64,000 nt of DNA. Origin: Algibacter amylolyticus (GTDB taxonomy: Bacteria; Bacteroidota; Bacteroidia; Flavobacteriales; Flavobacteriaceae). Shown one piece after another: positions 61,271 through 64,000 of the stretch. Made by a program: the position numbers and the translations under genes. The stretch lies in NCBI RefSeq assembly GCF_014202225.1, contig NZ_JACHGE010000008.1, positions 155,855 to 219,854 of the forward strand, given 5' to 3'. Under the pieces are notes generated by a model. It ran no database searches. It was given only the letters and a program-made list of their open reading frames with translations, and had not been told where the DNA came from. Every line of letters begins with the position of its first letter. Within the stretch, counting starts at the first letter, position 1.

Positions 61271-63091
61271 TTAACTTACTAGTAAAGATCTGGTTAAAAT
61301 AATGGTTCCCGCAACCCAAAGTATTAACGATAGTAGTCCGCCTATAATAAGAAAGTGCTTAAACTTATAGAGTCCTGTGCCATAAATTAAAGTATTGGTT
61401 TGGTAGCCAACTGGGGTGAAAAAACTAAAGTTTGCACCAAATAGTACAGCAAGTATAAATGGTTTTACATCAAGATTAAGTCCTGCAGCTAGCCCTATAG
61501 CAACGGGAGTTAATATAATTGCAGTGGCATTATTGCTAATAAAACCGGAAAGTATCATGCTTATAGCGAGTAAAAGGCCAATTACAATATATGGAGGTTG
61601 GCCCGTAAGTATGGCTTGCAATTGGTTACTTAACCAAAGATCTGCACCCGAGTTAGTCATGGCAATACCAAGCGGAATCATACCTGCCAATAAAAATATA
61701 ATTTGCCAATTTACACGATGGTAAATGTTTTCTAGAGAGATTAGCCTAAAGAGTAACATGGCGGCTACACCAGCCAACGAAGCACTTAAAATAGATAATA
61801 CACCGCTTGCAGCTAACCCTACAACCATAAGCAAGATGACTAATGCTGTAATTTTACGTTTGGTTGTTATGTGTTGTCTGTATTCATGCTGATTTAAAAT
61901 AACAACATTATCCAAAGCCCTAAGTTTGCCAATTTGTTGCTCTTGTAACTCTATTAATAATCTGTCGCCCGGTTTTAATGTTATATCCTTAATACTTTTT
62001 CTAATTAACCTTTCGGTAGTATTTCTAAGTTTTTTTCTCTTTTTTATGGCAATAGGGTAGGCGCCACCAAGTGACATTTTTCTTATGTTTTTTAAGGTTT
62101 TTCCAATAAAGCCTGAACCCGGTAATATAAGCAGTTCTACATAAGTCATATTACTAATAGTGCTGCTCAGATTTTCATCTACTTCGGCATTTTTAAGTTC
62201 CCTTTTTTTATCATTAATAATTAAATCGTGGTTTTGAATAATTCGGTTTATATATTCAAAAGAGCTCATAAGCACAAGATTATCATTCACCTTAATATCT
62301 ATGTACTTACCAGGAGCATTAATAACTTTTTTATTTCTAATAAGTTTTAAAGGTGTAGCGAGTTCTTCAGAAATAAATTCTATTTCAGAAATATTCTTTC
62401 CAATTAAATCTGAAGTTTCCGAAACTGTAACCGAGAAAATATAACTTTCAATATCATAGGTGTTCTGTAAATCATCTTGTTTGTCCTTCGGAAGAAATTT
62501 TGAAGCTATAGTCATAAAAACAATGCCAATTGCTAAAAATACCAACCCGTAAGTACTAAACTCAAAGAACGAAAAAGTTTCTACACCAGCTTTTTGAGCC
62601 ACGGAGTTTACAATAAGGTTTGTAGATGTTCCCATTAGCGTACAGCTACCACCTAGTATACCTGCAAATGAAATTGGCATGAGTAACTTTGATGCCGAAA
62701 AATTATAACGTTCTGCTAACTGACTAATTATTTTAAGAAATATAATGACCACGGCAGTTGTACTTATAAAGGACGAAATACCAGCCGAAACCAACATAAA
62801 AACCGGAGTTAACAATACTAACGGCAGTATTTTTAATTTTTTAATGAGTTGGGTTAGCCAATCAATTACGCCATTATCTTCTAAGCCAGTAGCTATAATC
62901 ATGAGTGAGAGTATAGTAATTACTGCGGGGTTAGAAAAACCACTAATGGCTTCTTCAGGCGTTGTAAGTTGCAATAAAACCAGAGCAATTATAATTAAGA
63001 AGCCAATTTTGTCAACAGGGAAATACTCTGTTATAAAAAGTATAACCGTACAGGCAATAATTACAAAAACTAATAAAATAGAAGGTTCCAA
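61271..63091 (-). CDS. SLC13/DASS-type permease with two TrkA-C (RCK_C) domains
   Basis: A 606-residue membrane protein. N-terminal and C-terminal hydrophobic halves (about 1-200 and 400-606) surround two soluble RCK_C-type domains (about 205-395; VTVSETSDLIGKNISEIEFI, ELLILPGSGFIGKTLKNIRK). The transport halves show AISGFSNPAVITILSLMIIA, GGSCTLMGTSTNLIV and SNNATAIILTPVAIGLAAGL, typical of SLC13-type anion (sulfate or dicarboxylate) permeases. The only possible start in the frame is TTG at 63091. That codon overlaps a TATATTTG string, so either the string is not a promoter or the true start lies further in. Substrate undecided; sulfate would fit algal glycan use but this is speculation. Confidence 0.85.
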   Translation of the reverse strand: MEPSILLVFVIIACTVILFITEYFPVDKIGFLIIIALVLLQLTTPEEAISGFSNPAVITILSLMIIATGLEDNGVIDWLTQLIKKLKILPLVLLTPVFMLVSAGISSFISTTAVVIIFLKIISQLAERYNFSASKLLMPISFAGILGGSCTLMGTSTNLIVNSVAQKAGVETFSFFEFSTYGLVFLAIGIVFMTIASKFLPKDKQDDLQNTYDIESYIFSVTVSETSDLIGKNISEIEFISEELATPLKLIRNKKVINAPGKYIDIKVNDNLVLMSSFEYINRIIQNHDLIINDKKRELKNAEVDENLSSTISNMTYVELLILPGSGFIGKTLKNIRKMSLGGAYPIAIKKRKKLRNTTERLIRKSIKDITLKPGDRLLIELQEQQIGKLRALDNVVILNQHEYRQHITTKRKITALVILLMVVGLAASGVLSILSASLAGVAAMLLFRLISLENIYHRVNWQIIFLLAGMIPLGIAMTNSGADLWLSNQLQAILTGQPPYIVIGLLLAISMILSGFISNNATAIILTPVAIGLAAGLNLDVKPFILAVLFGANFSFFTPVGYQTNTLIYGTGLYKFKHFLIIGGLLSLILWVAGTIILTRSLLVS

Positions 63092-63261
63092 ATATAAATT
63101 GTAATAAAAAATGTATTACTAAAAATAATCAAAAAGTAAGCATGAAACACGAATAGGGAATCATTTATTTTTTGCGGTTAATCGAATTATGTTATTATCT
63201 AGTAAATGGTTTAAATCGATGAATTTTTGGTGCCTGTGTGTGTCTATTTTAGCTGAGTTTA

Positions 63262-63296
63262 AAACAAAAAAAAGCCAAGAATAAAATTCTTGACTT
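63262..63296 (-). terminator. Intrinsic terminator on the minus strand, next to the tRNA fragment
   Basis: Read on the minus strand, AAGTCAAGAAT and ATTCTTGGCTT pair (one G-U) around a 3-base loop, then a run of T follows. It lies just downstream of the tRNA-like fragment and would have ended its transcript. Confidence 0.65.
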
Positions 63297-63309
63297 TTCT
63301 GGTTTTAAT

Positions 63310-63342
63310 TGTAGCGAGAGCGGGGCACGATCCCGCGACCTC
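63310..63342 (-). pseudogene. tRNA 3'-part remnant (T arm and acceptor strand)
   Basis: On the minus strand GAGGTCGCGGGATCGTGCCC continues to CGCTCTCGCTACA. GCGGG/CCCGC forms a 5-bp stem around the 7-base loop ATCGTGC, followed by a 7-base acceptor-like strand, as in a tRNA. No matching D arm, anticodon arm or 5' acceptor strand is found next to it. It could be a tRNA gene broken by decay or the attachment-site copy of an integrated element. Confidence 0.45.
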
Positions 63343-63479
63343 TTAGTTGAAAATTCTTAGCGGTGTGGAGTAAAAATCATTATACTATAGTAACACACAC
63401 ACTGATTTATAGTTATTTAATAATATTTGATGTTGTTTTAAATCAAGCAATATCAATAAATGTTATGTCTGTGTGGTAC

Positions 63480-63717
63480 CTAAAATGTTTGTCTTTTGGA
63501 TATTAAATATTCTAAAAATGTGTCATCAGTAAAAGCAGTTATAAGAACCAAACCTAATTCTTCTAAATTCTTTCGAAAATTTCTTTTTTAGGGTCTGGAG
63601 GAATGGAGCAACTATTAAAACGAGTATTCTGTCTTGTTTTAGTTTGTTCAATTTAACTTCCCAGATCTGAATCTTTAATATTGTATGTACCGATTGTTCG
63701 TAACATCTTAATTCCAT
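63480..63717 (-). pseudogene. Frameshifted short ORF of unknown family
   Basis: From the ATG at 63717 the protein reads MELRCYEQSVHTILKIQIWE, then KLKQDRILVLIVAP. After this the sensible reading continues in other frames (PPDPKKEI, then NLEELGLVLITAFTDDTFLE). Two small frameshifts in an A-rich stretch would explain this. The reconstructed protein has about 79 residues and no family I recognise. I cannot exclude that it is not a gene at all. Confidence 0.35.
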
Positions 63718-63897
63718 TTTTTTAAGGACATCATAGTGATAATTGAAAAAGATGCTACGAATTTTTATTTAAAAAATCAGCATAGTACAGGATGTTATAA
63801 ATAACGCAAAGGTTTAACATTGTTGAGTATAATGATTTATGAAGGGTTTCAAACATTATATTAAAAAAATAAAAATAGTATAATTAGGAGCACAAAA

Positions 63898-64000
63898 ATG
63901 AGTTGTCATTTAGGAATAGATATAGGAAGTTCTTCCATTAAAGCGGCTTTAGTCGATTCGGAAACAGGAAAAAGTTTAGGAGTTGTACAAGAGCCTAAAA
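63898..64000 (+). CDS. xylB: Xylulokinase-like FGGY kinase, 5' part only
   Basis: The ATG at 63898 follows AGGAG at 63886-63890, one of the few good ribosome binding sites in the window. The 34 residues available read MSCHLGIDIGSSSIKAALVD, then ETGKSLGVVQEPK. This is the N-terminal phosphate-binding motif of FGGY kinases, and GVVQEP with this spacing is typical of Bacteroidota xylulokinases. It would phosphorylate D-xylulose. The rest lies beyond the window, so the substrate call is provisional. It would complement the GH120 xylosidase in the same region. Confidence 0.7.
   Translation, partial: MSCHLGIDIGSSSIKAALVDSETGKSLGVVQEPK

Larger units (their letters stand above)
63092..63897. other. 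Roughly 800-bp zone without an intact gene
   Basis: The zone holds a minus-strand terminator (63262-63296), a tRNA 3' fragment (63310-63342) and a broken short ORF (63480-63717). The rest is AT-rich sequence without features I could identify. It looks like a degraded or formerly mobile junction between the permease and the xylulokinase gene. Confidence 0.55.

Noticed and set aside
63089..63096. Minus-strand TATATTTG as the promoter of the SLC13-type permease
   Set aside because: It overlaps the only possible start codon (TTG at 63091), so transcription would begin inside the coding region; probably chance in AT-rich DNA.
61416..63104. Forward reading frames of 102 and 119 codons opposite the permease
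   Set aside because: They are mirror frames of a membrane protein; no start signals or family features.

Overview
The window looks like part of a chromosome of a (probably marine) member of the Flavobacteriaceae, phylum Bacteroidota. The base composition is AT-rich. There are SusC/SusD-type outer-membrane nutrient uptake pairs, several secreted proteins ending in type IX secretion (T9SS) sorting domains, promoter boxes of the Bacteroidota -7 form TAnnTTTG, and almost no Shine-Dalgarno sequences. All family calls come from reading the proteins; no database search was run.

Layout. (1) 1-6112 is a DNA repair and mutagenesis block: a LexA-like S24 repressor (cut by the window edge) divergent from dinB and a short dnaE-type polymerase, then a convergent DnaQ-exonuclease/GIY-YIG nuclease. 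(2) 6791-22142 is a long forward operon: SusC/SusD pair 1, SusC/SusD pair 2, two surface lipoproteins, a TPR protein and a T9SS-secreted purple-acid-phosphatase-like metallophosphoesterase. (3) 22286-28672 holds divergent GH3 and GH2 glycosidases sharing one regulatory region. (4) 29460-37685 holds four consecutive single-gene units for T9SS-secreted proteins made of about 100-residue beta-sandwich modules, plus the relic of another such gene. (5) 38100-42889 is the L-arabinose set: a Nudix-type regulator (AraR), then araB, araD and araA. (6) 43021-57004 is a forward run of ten genes: GH20, esterase, GH3, sugar MFS transporter, NagB/PIG-L fusion, an unknown protein, two circularly permuted GH16 enzymes of the Fibrobacter lichenase type, a GH120 beta-xylosidase and a second GH20-like protein. 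(7) 57045-64000 holds a saccharopine-dehydrogenase-like protein, a TPR histidine kinase/response regulator pair, a small Cys/His protein, an SLC13-type permease, a degraded zone with a tRNA 3' fragment and a broken ORF, and the start of a xylulokinase gene.

How it fits together. Nine intergenic sites of the form WRTGTR-N5-WACAYT lie upstream of SusC/SusD pair 1, between the divergent GH3 and GH2, before each of the four modular T9SS genes, before araR itself and before araB. This suggests one arabinose-responsive regulon controlled by AraR that joins outer-membrane uptake, glycosidases, a set of surface binding proteins and arabinose catabolism. No recognisable arabinofuranosidase (GH43, GH51 or GH54) is present, so the arabinose-bearing substrate and the enzyme that releases arabinose are open questions. 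The neighbouring ten-gene run appears aimed at other polymers (mixed-linkage glucan, xylo-oligosaccharides, N-acetylhexosamine glycans).

The most interesting material is the array of monocistronic T9SS modular proteins, two of which carry a central domain that may be a GH12-like fold with an altered catalytic residue, together with the shared operator that connects them to arabinose metabolism.
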